Positions 36,884 through 48,277 of a DNA stretch of 64,000 nucleotides are shown one piece after another. The stretch comes from Enterobacter sp. CC120223-11 (GTDB taxonomy: Bacteria; Pseudomonadota; Gammaproteobacteria; Enterobacterales; Enterobacteriaceae), in contig NZ_OBEF01000019.1 in the NCBI RefSeq assembly GCF_900215375.1, positions 24,605 through 88,604 of the forward strand, read 5' to 3'. The notes under the pieces were generated by a model, which saw only the letters and a program-made list of their open reading frames with translations, was not told the origin of the DNA and did not search any database. Position 1 is the first letter of the stretch. Each line of letters begins with the position of its first letter. The translations under genes and the position numbers were made by a program.

Positions 36884-39800
36884 ATGCAGGTCAGCAGAAG
36901 GCAGTTCTTTAAGATCTGCGCTGGCGGTATGGCAGGCACAACGGCTGCGGCGCTCGGTTTTGCCCCGAGTGTCGCCCTGGCGGAAACGCGGCAGTACAAG
37001 CTGCTGCGCACCCGTGAAACCCGTAACACCTGCACATATTGTTCTGTCGGTTGTGGGCTGTTGATGTACAGCCTCGGCGATGGAGCCAAAAACGCCAAAG
37101 CATCTATCTTCCATATCGAAGGGGATCCGGATCACCCGGTCAACCGTGGCGCACTCTGCCCGAAAGGCGCAGGCCTGGTGGATTTCATCCACTCCGAAAG
37201 CCGCCTGAAATATCCTGAATACCGCGCTCCTGGCTCCGATAAGTGGCAGCAAATCAGCTGGGACGACGCGTTCGACCGCATCGCGAAGCTGATGAAAGCC
37301 GACCGCGACGCCAACTTCATAGCGCAAAACGCCGAAGGCACCACCGTTAACCGCTGGCTCTCCACCGGGATGCTGTGCGCCTCCGCTTCCAGTAACGAAA
37401 CCGGCTATTTAACCCAGAAATTCTCCCGTGCGCTCGGCATGCTCGCGGTGGACAACCAGGCACGCGTCTGACACGGACCAACGGTAGCAAGTCTTGCTCC
37501 AACATTTGGTCGCGGTGCGATGACCAACCACTGGGTGGATATTAAGAACGCCAACCTGATTGTGGTAATGGGCGGTAACGCCGCTGAAGCGCATCCGGTC
37601 GGATTTCGCTGGGCGATGGAAGCCAAAATCCACAACGGCGCCAAACTTATCGTTATCGATCCGCGCTTTACGCGTACGGCATCGGTGGCAGATTTCTATA
37701 CGCCAATTCGTTCCGGAACGGATATCACCTTCCTCTCCGGGGTGATCCTGTATCTGCTCAATAACGAAAAAATTAACCGTGAGTACACCGAGGCGTACAC
37801 CAACGCCAGCCTGATCGTGCGCGAAGATTTCACGTTCGACGATGGCCTGTTCTCCGGCTACGACGCAGCAGCCCGCAAGTACGACAAAACCAGCTGGAAC
37901 TACGAGCTGGATGAAAACGGGCACGCCAAACGCGATACCACCCTCACCCATCCACGCTGCGTATGGAACCTGCTGAAAGAGCACGTTTCTCGCTACACGC
38001 CGGAAATGGTTGAGCAAATTTGTGGCACGCCGAAAGCGGACTTCCTGAAGGTTTGTGAGTACATCGCCGAAACCAGCGCCCACGACAAAACCGCGTCGTT
38101 CCTCTATGCGCTGGGCTGGACGCAGCACTCCGTGGGTGCGCAGAACATCCGCACCATGGCGATGATTCAGCTGCTGCTCGGCAATATGGGCATGGCGGGC
38201 GGCGGCGTGAACGCCCTGCGCGGCCACTCCAATATTCAGGGCCTGACCGATCTCGGCCTGCTGTCGCAGAGCCTGCCAGGCTATATGACGCTGCCAAGTG
38301 AAAAACAGACTGACCTGCAAACCTACCTGACCGCCAACACGCCAAAACCGCTGCTGGAAGGCCAGGTGAACTACTGGGGCAACTATCCGAAGTTCTTCGT
38401 CTCGATGATGAAATCTTTCTTCGGCGACAAGGCGACGGCGGAAAACAGCTGGGGCTTTGACTGGCTGCCTAAGTGGGACAAAGGCTACGACGTGCTGCAG
38501 TACTTCGAGCTGATGTCGCAGGGCAAGGTGAACGGCTATCTCTGCCAGGGCTTCAACCCGGTGGCGTCGTTCCCGAATAAGAACAAGATTGTGGCTTCGC
38601 TTTCTAAGCTGAAGTTCCTGGTGACCATCGATCCGCTGAACACCGAAACTTCGACCTTCTGGCAGAATCACGGCGAGCAAAACGACGTTGATCCGTCGAA
38701 GATTCAGACCGAAGTGTTCCGTCTGCCGTCCACCTGCTTTGCCGAAGAGAACGGCTCCATCGTCAACTCCGGGCGCTGGCTGCAGTGGCACTGGAAAGGT
38801 GCGGATGCCCCGGGTATCGCAAAAACCGACGGCGAAATCCTGGCGGGAATTTTCATGCGCATGCGTGAGATGTACGCCAAAGAGGGCGGCCCGGTTCCGG
38901 AGCCAGTGCTCAATATGACGTGGAACTACTCCACGCCGGAAGAGCCAGCCTCGGAAGAAGTGGCGATGGAGAGCAACGGTAAAGCGCTCGCCGATATTAC
39001 CGACCCGGCAACGGGCGCGGTAATCGTCAAGAAAGGCCAGCAGCTCACTTCGTTCGCTCAATTGCGCGACGACGGCACCACCGCCAGCGGCTGCTGGATC
39101 TTCGCGGGCAGCTGGACGCCGGACGGCAACCAGATGGCGCGACGTGATAACGCTGACCCGTCAGGCCTCGGCAATACGCTCGGCTGGGCGTGGGCGTGGC
39201 CGCTTAACCGCCGCATTCTGTATAACCGTGCGTCTGCAGACCCACAAGGTAAACCGTGGGATCCGAAACGCCAGCTGCTGAAGTGGGACGGTGCCAAATG
39301 GGCCGGCGTGGATATTCCTGATTACAGTGCCGCCGCACCGGGCACCGATGTCGGGCCGTTCATCATGCAACCGGAAGGCATGGGCCGCCTGTTCGCCCTC
39401 GACAAGATGGCGGAAGGGCCGTTCCCGGAACACTACGAGCCGTTTGAAACGCCGCTTGGCACTAACCCGCTGCATCCGAATGTCGTCTCGAACCCGGCAG
39501 CACGCGTGTTCAAAGACGACCTGGCCGCAATGGGCAAAGCCGATAAGTTCCCATATGTGGGCACCACTTATCGTCTGACCGAGCATTTCCACTACTGGAC
39601 CAAGCACGCGCTGCTTAACGCCATCGCGCAGCCTGAGCAGTTCGTGGAGATTGGCGAGAAGCTGGCGAACAAGCTCGGCATCGGCCACGGCGATACCGTG
39701 AAAGTCTCCTCTAACCGCGGCTATATCAAGGCCAAGGCGGTGGTGACCAAGCGTATCCGCACGCTGAAAGTGGACGGGAAGGACGTGGACACCATCGGCA

Positions 39801-39934
39801 TTCCGATTCACTGGGGCTTCCAGGGCGTGGCGAAGAAAGGCTTTATCGCCAACACCCTGACGCCGTACGTTGGCGACGCCAACACCCAGACGCCGGAGTT
39901 CAAATCCTTCCTCGTGAACGTGGAAAAGGTGTAA
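36884..39934 (+). CDS. fdoG: Formate dehydrogenase-O major subunit (selenocysteine-containing)
   Basis: FdoG is the periplasmic catalytic subunit of the respiratory formate dehydrogenase used aerobically and with nitrate. The gene has an in-frame TGA at 37469-37471 that must be read as selenocysteine (residue 196, in ARV-U-HGPT). Counting through it gives 1016 residues, exactly the E. coli length, and a SECIS-type hairpin follows the TGA. A twin-arginine signal (SRRQFFK) at the N-terminus directs Tat export. One [4Fe-4S] motif (CTYCSVGC...) and the Mo-bis-MGD domains follow. Gene finders that stop at TGA will split it into a 195-residue piece and an 804-residue piece starting at 37520. It is first in fdoGHI-fdhE. 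Confidence 0.97.
37469..37512 (+). promoter_or_regulatory. Selenocysteine UGA codon and SECIS element of fdoG
   Basis: Directly after the TGA, GG-T-AGCAA (about 37482-37489) pairs with TTGCT-CC (about 37493-37499), leaving a bulged U and a GUC apical loop. This is the arrangement recognised by SelB in E. coli fdhF, fdnG and fdoG. The hairpin starts about 11 bases after the UGA, the required spacing. Confidence 0.9.
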
Positions 39935-39946
39935 CGGAGACGACTT

Positions 39947-40849
39947 ATGGCTTATCAATCGCAGGATATCATCCGTCGTTCCGCGACTAACGGTTTCACC
40001 CCCGCGCCTCAGGCGCGGGATCACCAGGAAGAGGTGGCGAAGCTCATCGACGTGACTACCTGTATCGGCTGCAAAGCCTGTCAGGTGGCCTGTTCGGAGT
40101 GGAACGACATTCGTGACGAAATCGGCAGCAACGTCGGCGTGTACGACAACCCAGCCGATTTAACCGCCAAATCCTGGACGGTGATGCGCTTCTCGGAAGT
40201 GGAGCAGAACGACAAACTGGAGTGGCTCATCCGCAAGGATGGCTGCATGCACTGCGCTGACCCGGGCTGCCTGAAGGCGTGTCCGTCGGAAGGGGCTATC
40301 ATTCAGTATGCCAACGGCATCGTCGACTTCCAGTCTGAACAGTGCATCGGCTGCGGCTACTGCATCGCGGGTTGCCCGTTCGATGTGCCGCGCCTGAACC
40401 CGGAAGACAACCGCGTCTACAAATGTACGCTCTGCGTAGACCGCGTCACCGTGGGCCAGGAACCGGCCTGCGTGAAAACCTGCCCAACCGGTGCCATCCA
40501 CTTTGGCTCCAAAGAGGACATGAAGGTGCTGGCAGGTGAGCGCGTAGCAGAGCTGAAAACGCGCGGTTACGACAACGCAGGCCTGTACGATCCGGCAGGC
40601 GTTGGCGGCACACACGTGATGTACGTACTTCATCATGCCGACAAGCCGAATCTCTATCACGGCCTGCCGGAGAACCCGGAAATCAGCCAGACCGTTAAGT
40701 TCTGGAAAGGCGTCTGGAAACCGCTGGCCGCAGTCGGCTTCGCAGCAACCTTTGCCGCCAGCATCTTCCACTATGTCGGCGTCGGGCCAAACCGTGCCGA
40801 TGAGGAAGAGGACAATCTGCATGAAGAGAAAGACGAGGTGCGCAAATGA
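39947..40849 (+). CDS. fdoH: Formate dehydrogenase-O iron-sulfur subunit
   Basis: FdoH carries electrons from FdoG to the cytochrome subunit. The product is 300 residues, the E. coli length. Four [4Fe-4S] cysteine clusters are visible: [37 protein letters not shown] and CTLCVDRVT...CVKTCP. A C-terminal transmembrane helix (about 255-277, [18 protein letters not shown]) anchors it on the periplasmic side. It follows fdoG by 12 bases and overlaps fdoI by 4. Confidence 0.98.
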   Translation: MAYQSQDIIRRSATNGFTPAPQARDHQEEVAKLIDVTTCIGCKACQVACSEWNDIRDEIGSNVGVYDNPADLTAKSWTVMRFSEVEQNDKLEWLIRKDGCMHCADPGCLKACPSEGAIIQYANGIVDFQSEQCIGCGYCIAGCPFDVPRLNPEDNRVYKCTLCVDRVTVGQEPACVKTCPTGAIHFGSKEDMKVLAGERVAELKTRGYDNAGLYDPAGVGGTHVMYVLHHADKPNLYHGLPENPEISQTVKFWKGVWKPLAAVGFAATFAASIFHYVGVGPNRADEEEDNLHEEKDEVRK

Positions 40850-41481
40850 AACGCCGTGACACCATCGTGCGCTACACCGCGCCGGAACGCATCAACCACT
40901 GGGTCACCGCCTTCTGCTTCATTCTGGCGGCGGTGAGCGGACTGGGCTTCTTCTTCCCGTCCTTCAACTGGCTGATGCACATTCTCGGCACGCCGCAGCT
41001 GGCGCGTATTCTGCATCCGTTCGTTGGGGTGGTGATGTTCGCGTCGTTCATCATCATGTTCTTCCGCTACTGGCACCACAATCTAATCAATCGGGATGAT
41101 ATCTTTTGGGCGAAGAATATTCGTAAGATCGTCGTCAACGAGGAAGTGGGGGACACCGGACGCTATAACTTCGGCCAGAAGTGCGTCTTCTGGGCGGCGA
41201 TTATCTTCCTGGTGTTACTGCTGGTGAGCGGCGTCATTATCTGGCGGCCGTACTTCGCGCCAGCGTTCTCCATTCCGGTGATCCGCTTCGCGCTGATGCT
41301 GCATTCATTTGCCGCAGTAGCGTTAATTGTGGTTATTATGGTGCATATTTACGCCGCCCTTTGGGTGAAAGGCACCATAACCGCGATGGTGGAAGGCTGG
41401 GTGACCAGCAGCTGGGCGAAGAAACATCACCCACGCTGGTACCGTGAAGTCCGCCAGAAACAGGAAAAATCGACCGAATGA
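40846..41481 (+). CDS. fdoI: Formate dehydrogenase-O cytochrome b subunit
   Basis: FdoI is the inner-membrane diheme cytochrome b556 that passes electrons to the quinone pool. The product is 211 residues, as in E. coli, with four transmembrane helices; heme-ligand histidines are in [19 protein letters not shown] and [10 protein letters not shown]. It overlaps both fdoH and fdhE by four bases (ATGA), so the operon is tightly coupled. Confidence 0.97.
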   Translation: MKRRDTIVRYTAPERINHWVTAFCFILAAVSGLGFFFPSFNWLMHILGTPQLARILHPFVGVVMFASFIIMFFRYWHHNLINRDDIFWAKNIRKIVVNEEVGDTGRYNFGQKCVFWAAIIFLVLLLVSGVIIWRPYFAPAFSIPVIRFALMLHSFAAVALIVVIMVHIYAALWVKGTITAMVEGWVTSSWAKKHHPRWYREVRQKQEKSTE

Positions 41482-42407
41482 GCATTCGCATCATCCCACA
41501 AGACGAACTGGGGAGTAGCGAGAAACGCACGGCGGAAGCAATTCCGCCGTTATTATTCCCGCGACTGAAACACCTCTACCACCGCCGGGCGGAACGCCTG
41601 CTGCAACTGGCGCAGGAAAATCCGCTGGGCGACTACCTGCGTTTTGCCGCGCTCATCGCCCATGCGCAGGAAGTGGTGCTGTACGACCATCCGCTGCAAA
41701 TGGACCTGACCGCACGCATTAAAGAAGCTGCGGCCCAGGGCAAACCGCCGCTGGACATCCACACCCTGCCGCGCGACAAGCACTGGCAGAAGCTGCTGCA
41801 GTCGATGATTGCCGAGCTGAAGCCTGAAATGAGCGGCCCGGCGCTGGCGGTTATCGAGAATCTGGAAAAAGCTTCTGACACCGAGCTGGAAGAGATGGCG
41901 AGCGCGCTGTTTGCTTCCGATTTTGCCTCCGTCAGCAGCGATAAGGCCCCGTTCATTTGGGCTGCGCTGTCGCTTTACTGGGCGCAGATGGCAAACCTGA
42001 TCCCCGGCAAAGCCCGCGCGGAATACGGCGAGCACCGCCAGTTCTGCCCGGTTTGTGGCTCTATGCCAGTCTCAAGCGTCGTGCAAATTGGCACCACCCA
42101 GGGGCTGCGTTACCTGCACTGCAACCTGTGTGAGTCCGAGTGGCACGTGGTGCGCGTAAAATGCAGCAACTGCGAGCAGAGCCGTGATTTGCACTACTGG
42201 TCGCTGGATAACGAACAGGCTTCCGTGAAAGCGGAAAGCTGCGGTGACTGCGGTACCTACCTGAAGATTCTCTATCAGGAAAAAGACCCGAACGTCGAGC
42301 CCGTGGCCGACGATCTCGCCTCGCTGGTGCTGGACGCACGTATGGAACAAGAGGGCTTTGCCCGCAGCTCCATCAACCCGTTCCTGTTCCCGGGCGAAGG
42401 GGAATAA
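41478..42407 (+). CDS. fdhE: FdhE, formate dehydrogenase accessory protein
   Basis: FdhE is a cytoplasmic rubredoxin-like protein needed for activity of the Tat-exported formate dehydrogenases; it binds the catalytic subunit before export. The product is 309 residues, the E. coli length. The metal-binding CxxC pairs are visible in [21 protein letters not shown] and CGDCGTY (about 190-265). It overlaps fdoI and ends at a terminator. Confidence 0.97.
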   Translation: MSIRIIPQDELGSSEKRTAEAIPPLLFPRLKHLYHRRAERLLQLAQENPLGDYLRFAALIAHAQEVVLYDHPLQMDLTARIKEAAAQGKPPLDIHTLPRDKHWQKLLQSMIAELKPEMSGPALAVIENLEKASDTELEEMASALFASDFASVSSDKAPFIWAALSLYWAQMANLIPGKARAEYGEHRQFCPVCGSMPVSSVVQIGTTQGLRYLHCNLCESEWHVVRVKCSNCEQSRDLHYWSLDNEQASVKAESCGDCGTYLKILYQEKDPNVEPVADDLASLVLDARMEQEGFARSSINPFLFPGEGE

Positions 42408-42416
42408 GTCGTTGCT

Positions 42417-42446
42417 GAAAACCGGGCACGGACGTGCCCGGTTTAT
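42417..42446. terminator. Terminator after fdhE
   Basis: ACCGGGCACG (42421-42430) and CGTGCCCGGT (42433-42442) form a perfect 10-bp stem with a two-base centre, flanked by AAA and TTTATT. The last four bases overlap the end of the convergent toxin gene. Confidence 0.85.
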
Positions 42447-42811
42447 TGGTACGGTATTTTTACGCCGGAGATCCCAGAAAAATCTTTAATATTTCGGGTA
42501 ATCAGCGGGCAATTTCTCACCTTCGCGCTGGCGAGTATGATGGCGTCCGGCAATTTCATACCGTGCTCTGCACGAAGCAGAACGCTTCGCTCTGCAATTT
42601 CCCGACTGACGTCAATGACCTCGAACGCACCCAGAAGCGCCGCCGTTCGCGCCTCCTGATGATATTTCCGCGCCCCAACCATCACTTCCATCCAGGAAAT
42701 CAAACTGATTGCCCGGTGGTTTGCACCATTTTCAATGGCTTCAGCCGCCTCAAGCCTTTTATTTAAAAGATCGATAAGAATATTGGTATCAAACACCGCC
42801 ACGCGTTCCAT
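42443..42811 (-). CDS. PIN-domain toxin (VapC-like)
   Basis: The 122-residue product has the PIN fold typical of VapC ribonucleases. Acidic residues expected in the metal site are present in VAVFDTNILIDL (Asp), SWMEVMVG (Glu) and LPDAIILASA (Asp); the fourth position reads TRNIKDF, with Asn where many PIN proteins have Asp. The ATG at 42811 is chosen because a GGAG site lies 8 bases upstream; GTG codons at 42817 and 42820 are alternatives. It begins two bases after the stop of the antitoxin gene. It stands where E. coli has yiiE/yiiF. The RNA target is unknown. Confidence 0.85.
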   Translation of the reverse strand: MERVAVFDTNILIDLLNKRLEAAEAIENGANHRAISLISWMEVMVGARKYHQEARTAALLGAFEVIDVSREIAERSVLLRAEHGMKLPDAIILASAKVRNCPLITRNIKDFSGISGVKIPYQ

Positions 42812-42813
42812 CT

Positions 42814-43056
42814 TCACCACTCCTCGCGTAACTTACGTTCGTACTCTATGCCATCCTCTGCTCCATCCCCCCAAAGCCCTAAAGCATCCCGGATGACGGA
42901 TGTACTTTGCCTGTCCAGATACTGTTCAACAGCTTCGCGTATTAATTCTGCACGCGGCAGGTTTCTTAGCTGCTTAAGACTCTCAAGACGTTGCAGCGCA
43001 TCATCGGAAAGATCGATCAGGATTCTGCCCATAGTCATTTCCATCGCCATGCTCAT
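42814..43056 (-). CDS. Ribbon-helix-helix antitoxin partner
   Basis: The 80-residue product has a ribbon-helix-helix DNA-binding region (GRILIDLSDDALQRLESLKQ...LPRAELIREAVEQYL, about 10-48) and a charged C-terminal tail (about 55-80) that would wrap the toxin. The ATG at 43056 has a GGAG site 6 bases upstream; further Met codons follow at 3, 5, 7 and 9, so the exact start is uncertain. It is immediately upstream of the PIN gene, the typical antitoxin-first order, and probably autorepresses the pair. Confidence 0.85.
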   Translation of the reverse strand: MSMAMEMTMGRILIDLSDDALQRLESLKQLRNLPRAELIREAVEQYLDRQSTSVIRDALGLWGDGAEDGIEYERKLREEW

Positions 43057-43233
43057 ATATCACTCCAGTATATCATGGGCGGTTAATTTTCAGGCAATTT
43101 ACGATTTTAAGGCGCGGGGAGAAAGTATGATTTGAGACTTCTGTTTTGTTTTGCGTCGGGTCTTCCTGCGAAATGAAAACCGCTCTCATTTTTCAATAAA
43201 AATCGTGGCCTGGATCACCAGGCCAGTGCTGAA

Positions 43234-44226
43234 CTACTCCTCCTCGTTGCCGCCCTCTTCCAGCGGGCCGAAGGGCCTGGCGGGCAGTACGATAAAGATG
43301 CCTTCAAAAATGGCACCGGAGGTGTCGTCCCCGAACAGTTCAACCTGCAACTGAACTCGCGCTTTGCGGCCGCGCGCCAGCCTGTCGAGGTCGCCGCTGA
43401 GTGACCCCAAATCGGCAATAGCACTGGGCTTACCGCTGATCGGTTTGCTGTAGCGGATATGCGCATCGGCCAGAATGATGGTGCCACCGAGATGGCGTTC
43501 GCGCAGCATCAGCCAGATAAGCCCCCAGCCGGTGAGCGTGGCGAGAGAAAACAAGCTTCCGGCAAACAGCGTGTTATGCGGGTTCTGGTTGCCGATTTCC
43601 GGCATGGTGGTGATAAATTTCTGCCCGGTGTACTGCTGAATGCGCACGCCCATCTTTTCGCTGAGCGGGATGTGTTCGTACCATGCCTGCTGGAGCTGCC
43701 CGCACCAGTCACCGCGATGCAGAATATCATCCAGCGTTGCCACAGGTTTGATCATCAGGAAGTGACGTACCGGCGTGGTTTGCGGGGTGGTAATTTCCCC
43801 CTGATTGACGAATCCGAGCTTGGCAAAGAATTCCACGGCATCTTCGCGGGCGCTACAGGTGACGCGTTTCACGCCTTCCTGACGAGCGACGGATTCCAGC
43901 GTCATTGCCATCAACGTGCCAAGGCCTTTGTCCTGTACGGACGGATCTACGGCCATAAAGCGAATCGACGCTTCGTTGTCCGCATTGATGTACAGCCGCC
44001 CTACCGCCACCAGGTTGCCCGCCTCATCCATCACCATCTGGTGATGCGCCATGGCATCCCAGCCGTCACGCTCTGAGCCTTGCGGCTGATGCAGCGGCTT
44101 GCGCAGCATCTCCCAGCGGAACTGGTAGTAACGTGCTAACTCTTCTTCCGTCTGCGGTACTCGAAGGTGATACATAGCGGAACTCTCTTTTGCCGCCCGC
44201 GACCAGCCTGCATGAAGGCTGTTCAT
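43234..44226 (-). CDS. fabY: FabY (YiiD), acetyltransferase-thioesterase fusion protein
   Basis: The 330-residue product (329 in E. coli) joins an N-terminal GNAT acetyltransferase domain (about 20-165, with the acetyl-CoA loop [12 protein letters not shown]) to a C-terminal hotdog thioesterase-like domain (about 180-320, [19 protein letters not shown]). E. coli YiiD has been linked to initiation of fatty acid synthesis through an acetyl-ACP route. The start overlaps the dtd stop by ATGA. It is the last gene of yihX-yihY-dtd-fabY. Confidence 0.93.
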   Translation of the reverse strand: MNSLHAGWSRAAKESSAMYHLRVPQTEEELARYYQFRWEMLRKPLHQPQGSERDGWDAMAHHQMVMDEAGNLVAVGRLYINADNEASIRFMAVDPSVQDKGLGTLMAMTLESVARQEGVKRVTCSAREDAVEFFAKLGFVNQGEITTPQTTPVRHFLMIKPVATLDDILHRGDWCGQLQQAWYEHIPLSEKMGVRIQQYTGQKFITTMPEIGNQNPHNTLFAGSLFSLATLTGWGLIWLMLRERHLGGTIILADAHIRYSKPISGKPSAIADLGSLSGDLDRLARGRKARVQLQVELFGDDTSGAIFEGIFIVLPARPFGPLEEGGNEEE

Positions 44227-44660
44227 ACCTGCAACCAGAAGGTCACGGGACCGTCGTTAACCAGTGAAACCTGCATATCAGCCGCGAAACGCCCGGTCTG
44301 GGTGTGCATCTCCTGCTGACGACAATGTTCAACAAAGTACTCGTACAACGCTTCAGCGCGATCGGGTGCCGCACCACGTGAAAAACCAGGCCGCATGCCG
44401 CGTTCGGTATCAGCAGCCAGCGTGAACTGTGAAACGACCAGCACGCTGCCACCAGCCTGCTGCACGTTGAGGTTCATTTTTCCCTCGGCGTCGCTAAAGA
44501 TTCGGTAGCCCAATACGCGTTCGCACAGGCGATTCGCTTTTTGCTCGTCATCCTCTTTTTCGACACCCAATAACACCAAAAGTCCCTGGCCTATTTCTCC
44601 CGTCACCTCGCCCTCCACGGTGACGCTGGCACGGGTTACGCGCTGAATTAATGCAATCAT
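44223..44660 (-). CDS. dtd: D-aminoacyl-tRNA deacylase
   Basis: Dtd removes D-amino acids (and glycine) mischarged on tRNA, protecting translation. The product is 145 residues, the family length. The catalytic-pocket segments [11 protein letters not shown] and the C-terminal NDGPVTFWL are intact. It overlaps yihY upstream and fabY downstream by four bases each. Confidence 0.97.
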   Translation of the reverse strand: MIALIQRVTRASVTVEGEVTGEIGQGLLVLLGVEKEDDEQKANRLCERVLGYRIFSDAEGKMNLNVQQAGGSVLVVSQFTLAADTERGMRPGFSRGAAPDRAEALYEYFVEHCRQQEMHTQTGRFAADMQVSLVNDGPVTFWLQV

Positions 44661-45529
44661 GGTTGTTCGTCTTCTTCCTGGGATGCAGCGAGTTTGAGTT
44701 TGCGGTATTCCCCGAGAGTGACAGTTATTTCAGCCCCAAGCAAGACGATACACCAGGTCCAGTAGACCCAGACAAACAAAATGGGGATAACCGAAATCAC
44801 GCCGTAAATCAGCTGATAGGACGGGAAGGTGGTGATGTAGAGCGCAAATCCTTTCTTACCCAACTCAAAGAGCGCGGCGGCCACCAGCGCGCCGAGAACG
44901 GCATCGCGGTTCAGCACTCGCGTGGTCGGCACGATGCTGTAAAGCAGCCAGAAGGAGATCCAGGAAAGCAGCAGCGGGAAGATGCGCAGTACGTTATCGA
45001 TAACGCCATTGAGCTCACTTGCCCAACGCAGCGACAGCAGATACGAACTGATGGCCAGACTGGCACCCGCCAGCAGCGGTCCGAGCGTCAGGATCATCCA
45101 GTAGACGGCGAATGAGTACACTTTTGGCCGCACCCGCTTGCTGCGCCAGATGGTGTTCAGGGCGCTATCAATGGCGTACATCAGCAACAGCGCCGTGACA
45201 ATCAGGCCACAGGCACCTACTGCCGTCATTTTGTTGGAGTTGGCAACAAACTGCTCGATATAGCGCTGGATAACGTCGCCCGTCGCGGGCAGGAAATTGG
45301 CGAAGACAAAGTGGCGCAGCGTCAGGCTGACGTCAGAAAACATCGGAAATGCCGCGAACAGCGCGAAAATAACGGCGATAAGCGGCACCAGAGAGAGTAA
45401 CGACACATAGGCCAGATTGCCGGCAAGCGTCGTCATATTGTCTTCATCAATGCGCCGCCAGAGCAGCTTCAGCCAGGCGATAAGTGGCCCGGCGTGTCGG
45501 GTGGCTTTTTGATGAACGGTTTTTAGCAT
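44657..45529 (-). CDS. yihY: YihY/BrkB family inner-membrane protein
   Basis: The 290-residue product has about six hydrophobic helices and the YihY/BrkB pattern ([33 protein letters not shown]). It was once mislabelled RNase BN; its molecular function is not settled. E. coli YihY is also 290 residues. Its start overlaps the 3' end of yihX by 7 bases. Confidence 0.95.
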   Translation of the reverse strand: MLKTVHQKATRHAGPLIAWLKLLWRRIDEDNMTTLAGNLAYVSLLSLVPLIAVIFALFAAFPMFSDVSLTLRHFVFANFLPATGDVIQRYIEQFVANSNKMTAVGACGLIVTALLLMYAIDSALNTIWRSKRVRPKVYSFAVYWMILTLGPLLAGASLAISSYLLSLRWASELNGVIDNVLRIFPLLLSWISFWLLYSIVPTTRVLNRDAVLGALVAAALFELGKKGFALYITTFPSYQLIYGVISVIPILFVWVYWTWCIVLLGAEITVTLGEYRKLKLAASQEEDEQP

Positions 45530-46122
45530 AGCTGTTTCGCAAAATACTCAGGGATGGTTTCTTTTCCGGTCACCAGAATGCTGTTGATGCCCAGCTGTCT
45601 GGCTCCTTCTATATTATCGGCGTTATCGTCGAAAAAGACCGTGTCTTCGGCGGAAAAACCTTCCGATTCCAGCACCTGCTGATAAATTCGCGCTTCAGGT
45701 TTGCGCATTTTCATTTCCTGAGAAAGATAGACACGGTCGGCAGCTTCGCGCACCTGAGGGTACTCATCAGGCCAAAACGTGGTGTGCAGATTGTTGGTGT
45801 TCGACAGAACAACCACGCGGTGCCCTTGCTCGCGCAGTTTATGCATGATGGCGATGACCTCAGGGCGCAGGCCAACAAAAATGGCCTGCCAGCCGTGTTC
45901 AAACTGCTCATAGCTGAGCGGCAGCTCCATCTCCTGACTCAGCGCTTCGGCAAAGGCTTCATCGCTGATTTCCCCTCGCTCGTGCTGATGGAACACCTCC
46001 CCCATGACGAATTTTTGCTTCAGGGTGGCCAGCGGTACGCGGCTGAAATCGCTCCACGCGCCAAACACCCGGTTGAAGTCAATGTCGACAATCACATTAC
46101 CTAAATCAAAGATATAGAGCAT
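45523..46122 (-). CDS. yihX: YihX, alpha-D-glucose-1-phosphate phosphatase (HAD family)
   Basis: YihX is a HAD-like hydrolase that removes phosphate from glucose 1-phosphate. The product is 199 residues from the ATG at 46122, matching E. coli. HAD motif I reads [11 protein letters not shown] (nucleophile Asp at about 6), motif II VVLSNTN, motif III Lys in MRKPEARIY and motif [15 protein letters not shown]. In E. coli the sulfoquinovose genes and ompL separate yihX from typA; here typA is the next gene. Confidence 0.95.
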   Translation of the reverse strand: MLYIFDLGNVIVDIDFNRVFGAWSDFSRVPLATLKQKFVMGEVFHQHERGEISDEAFAEALSQEMELPLSYEQFEHGWQAIFVGLRPEVIAIMHKLREQGHRVVVLSNTNNLHTTFWPDEYPQVREAADRVYLSQEMKMRKPEARIYQQVLESEGFSAEDTVFFDDNADNIEGARQLGINSILVTGKETIPEYFAKQLC

Positions 46123-46251
46123 GATCCTCTCCTTTTGCGTCATGGAAAAATAACTGTAGCGGGAAAGGGAAGGTTTGACTACAGGAGGGTGTGCCCGAGG
46201 CAGAAAATGTTTGGTTCATTAAGACTGCGTTGTTTTTGCGGACAGCAGGCA

Positions 46252-46284
46252 ATAAAAAAGCCGCTGAAATCAGCGGCTTTTTTT
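46252..46284 (-). terminator. Terminator of typA
   Basis: AAAAGCCGCTGA pairs with TCAGCGGCTTTT around AAA. The A run on the plus strand gives a T tract for the minus-strand typA transcript. Confidence 0.85.
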
Positions 46285-46300
46285 TCAGTCGGCGGAAGAC

Positions 46301-48124
46301 TTAGTCTTCTTTCGGACCACGCATAGCGCGTTTACGGTCGTTCTCGGTCAGGTGACGTTTACGGATACGGACAGAAGTTGGGGTCACTTCTACCAGTTCG
46401 TCGTCATCGATGAACTCCAGAGCCTGCTCCAGGGTCATCTTCACTGGCGGAACCAGAACCGTTGCTTCGTCTGTACCAGACGCACGCATGTTGGTCAGTT
46501 TCTTACCGGTCAGGCAGTTTACAGTCAGGTCGTTAGAACGGCTGTGAATACCGATGATCTGGCCTTCATAGACTTCTGCACCGTGACCCAGGAACAGCTT
46601 ACCGCGGTCCTGCAGGCTGAACAGTGCAAACGCAACCGCTTTACCCTGACCGTTAGAGATCAGTACGCCGTTCTGACGCTGGCCCACATCGCCCGGACGA
46701 ACGTCGTCGTAGTGGCTGAAGGTGGAATACAGCAGACCGGTACCGGAAGTCATGGTCATGAATTCGTTACGGAAGCCAATCAGCCCACGGCTTGGGATCA
46801 CGTAGTCGAGACGTACGCGGCCTTTACCGTCTGGATTCATGTTTTTCAGGTCGCCTTTACGCTCACCCAGAGCCTGCATAACAGAACCCTGATGCTGCTC
46901 TTCGACGTCCAGCGTTACGTTTTCGAACGGCTCTTGTTTACGGCCTTCGTGCTCGCGGAAGATAACTTTCGGACGGGAAACCGCCATCTCGAAACCTTCA
47001 CGACGCATGTTTTCAATCAGAACGGACAGGTGCAGTTCACCACGGCCAGAAACGCGGAACGCATCAGCGTCAGCGGTTTCTTCAACGCGCAGCGCAACGT
47101 TGTGCACCAGCTCTTTGTTCAGACGTTCCAGAATCTGGCGAGAGGTAACGTACTTACCTTCTTTACCACAGAACGGAGAGGTGTTGACGTTGAAGAACAT
47201 GGAAACGGTAGGTTCATCAACGGACAGCGCTGGCAGCGCTTCAACCGCCTGCACGTCGCAGATGGTGTCGGAGATGTTCAGCTCGCCAAGGCCGGTGATC
47301 GCGATGATGTCGCCCGCTTCAGCCACGTCGCTCTCGATACGCTCCAGGCCCAGGTGAGTCAGAACTTTACCGACTTTACCGTTACGGGTTTTGCCTTCGC
47401 TATCGATGATAGTGACCTGCTGGTTAGGCTTCACTTTACCGCGCTTGATACGACCGATGCCGATAACACCAACGTAGTTGTTGTAATCGAGCTGGGAGAT
47501 CTGCATCTGCAGGGTGCCTTCCTGGTCAACGTTTGGCGCAGCAACGCGGTCAACGATGGTCTGATACAGCGGGGTCATGTCTTCCGCCATATCTTCGTGA
47601 TCCATACCGGCAATACCGTTCAGCGCAGAAGCGTAAACGATAGGGAAGTCCAGCTGCTCGTCGGTCGCGTCGAGGTTAACGAACAGGTCGAAGACCTGAT
47701 CCACAACCCAGTCAGGACGCGCGCCAGGACGGTCAACTTTGTTGATAACAACAATCGGCTTCAGACCGTGGGCGAACGCCTTTTTGGTCACGAAGCGGGT
47801 CTGAGGCATTGGGCCATCCATTGCGTCAACGACCAGCAGCACGGAGTCTACCATGGACATTACACGTTCAACTTCACCACCGAAGTCGGCGTGGCCTGGG
47901 GTATCAACGATGTTGATACGGTAGTCATTCCATTTGATAGCGGTGTTTTTAGCGAGGATGGTAATCCCACGCTCTTTCTCCAAATCGTTGGAGTCCATCA
48001 CACGCTCTTGGGTTTCGGCGCGAGCGTCGAAAGTACCGGATTGCTGCAGCAGCTTATCAACCAGGGTAGTTTTACCATGGTCAACGTGCGCGATGATGGC
48101 GATGTTACGCAGATTTTCGATCAC
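46301..48124 (-). CDS. typA: Translational GTPase TypA (BipA)
   Basis: TypA/BipA is an EF-G-like ribosome-binding GTPase that helps 50S assembly at low temperature and influences virulence and stress responses. The product is 607 residues, the E. coli length. G motifs are [10 protein letters not shown] (G1), [12 protein letters not shown] (G3) and NKVDRPGA (G4), followed by domains II, III and V and the BipA-specific C-terminal domain ending AMRGPKED. It is divergent from glnA, as in E. coli. Confidence 0.98.
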   Translation of the reverse strand: MIENLRNIAIIAHVDHGKTTLVDKLLQQSGTFDARAETQERVMDSNDLEKERGITILAKNTAIKWNDYRINIVDTPGHADFGGEVERVMSMVDSVLLVVDAMDGPMPQTRFVTKKAFAHGLKPIVVINKVDRPGARPDWVVDQVFDLFVNLDATDEQLDFPIVYASALNGIAGMDHEDMAEDMTPLYQTIVDRVAAPNVDQEGTLQMQISQLDYNNYVGVIGIGRIKRGKVKPNQQVTIIDSEGKTRNGKVGKVLTHLGLERIESDVAEAGDIIAITGLGELNISDTICDVQAVEALPALSVDEPTVSMFFNVNTSPFCGKEGKYVTSRQILERLNKELVHNVALRVEETADADAFRVSGRGELHLSVLIENMRREGFEMAVSRPKVIFREHEGRKQEPFENVTLDVEEQHQGSVMQALGERKGDLKNMNPDGKGRVRLDYVIPSRGLIGFRNEFMTMTSGTGLLYSTFSHYDDVRPGDVGQRQNGVLISNGQGKAVAFALFSLQDRGKLFLGHGAEVYEGQIIGIHSRSNDLTVNCLTGKKLTNMRASGTDEATVLVPPVKMTLEQALEFIDDDELVEVTPTSVRIRKRHLTENDRKRAMRGPKED

Positions 48125-48277
48125 AACTTTGCCTCAGGCATTTTAGAAATAGCGCGTTATTGTACACGGATTAATCGCACTACAAAACAGGATCACAAAC
48201 ATCCCCTGCAAACAAGTATTGCAGAGTTGCTCTGTGATCGCTTTCACGGAGAGAAAAAGGGCGCCATAACTCAAATT

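Noticed and set aside
37409..39061. A 550-codon open frame on the minus strand opposite fdoG
   Set aside because: fdoG is intact across this region once UGA is read as selenocysteine. The reverse frame has no domain.
37472..39934. fdoG as a pseudogene or as two separate genes
   Set aside because: The TGA is at the known selenocysteine position, the frame is preserved and a SECIS hairpin follows.
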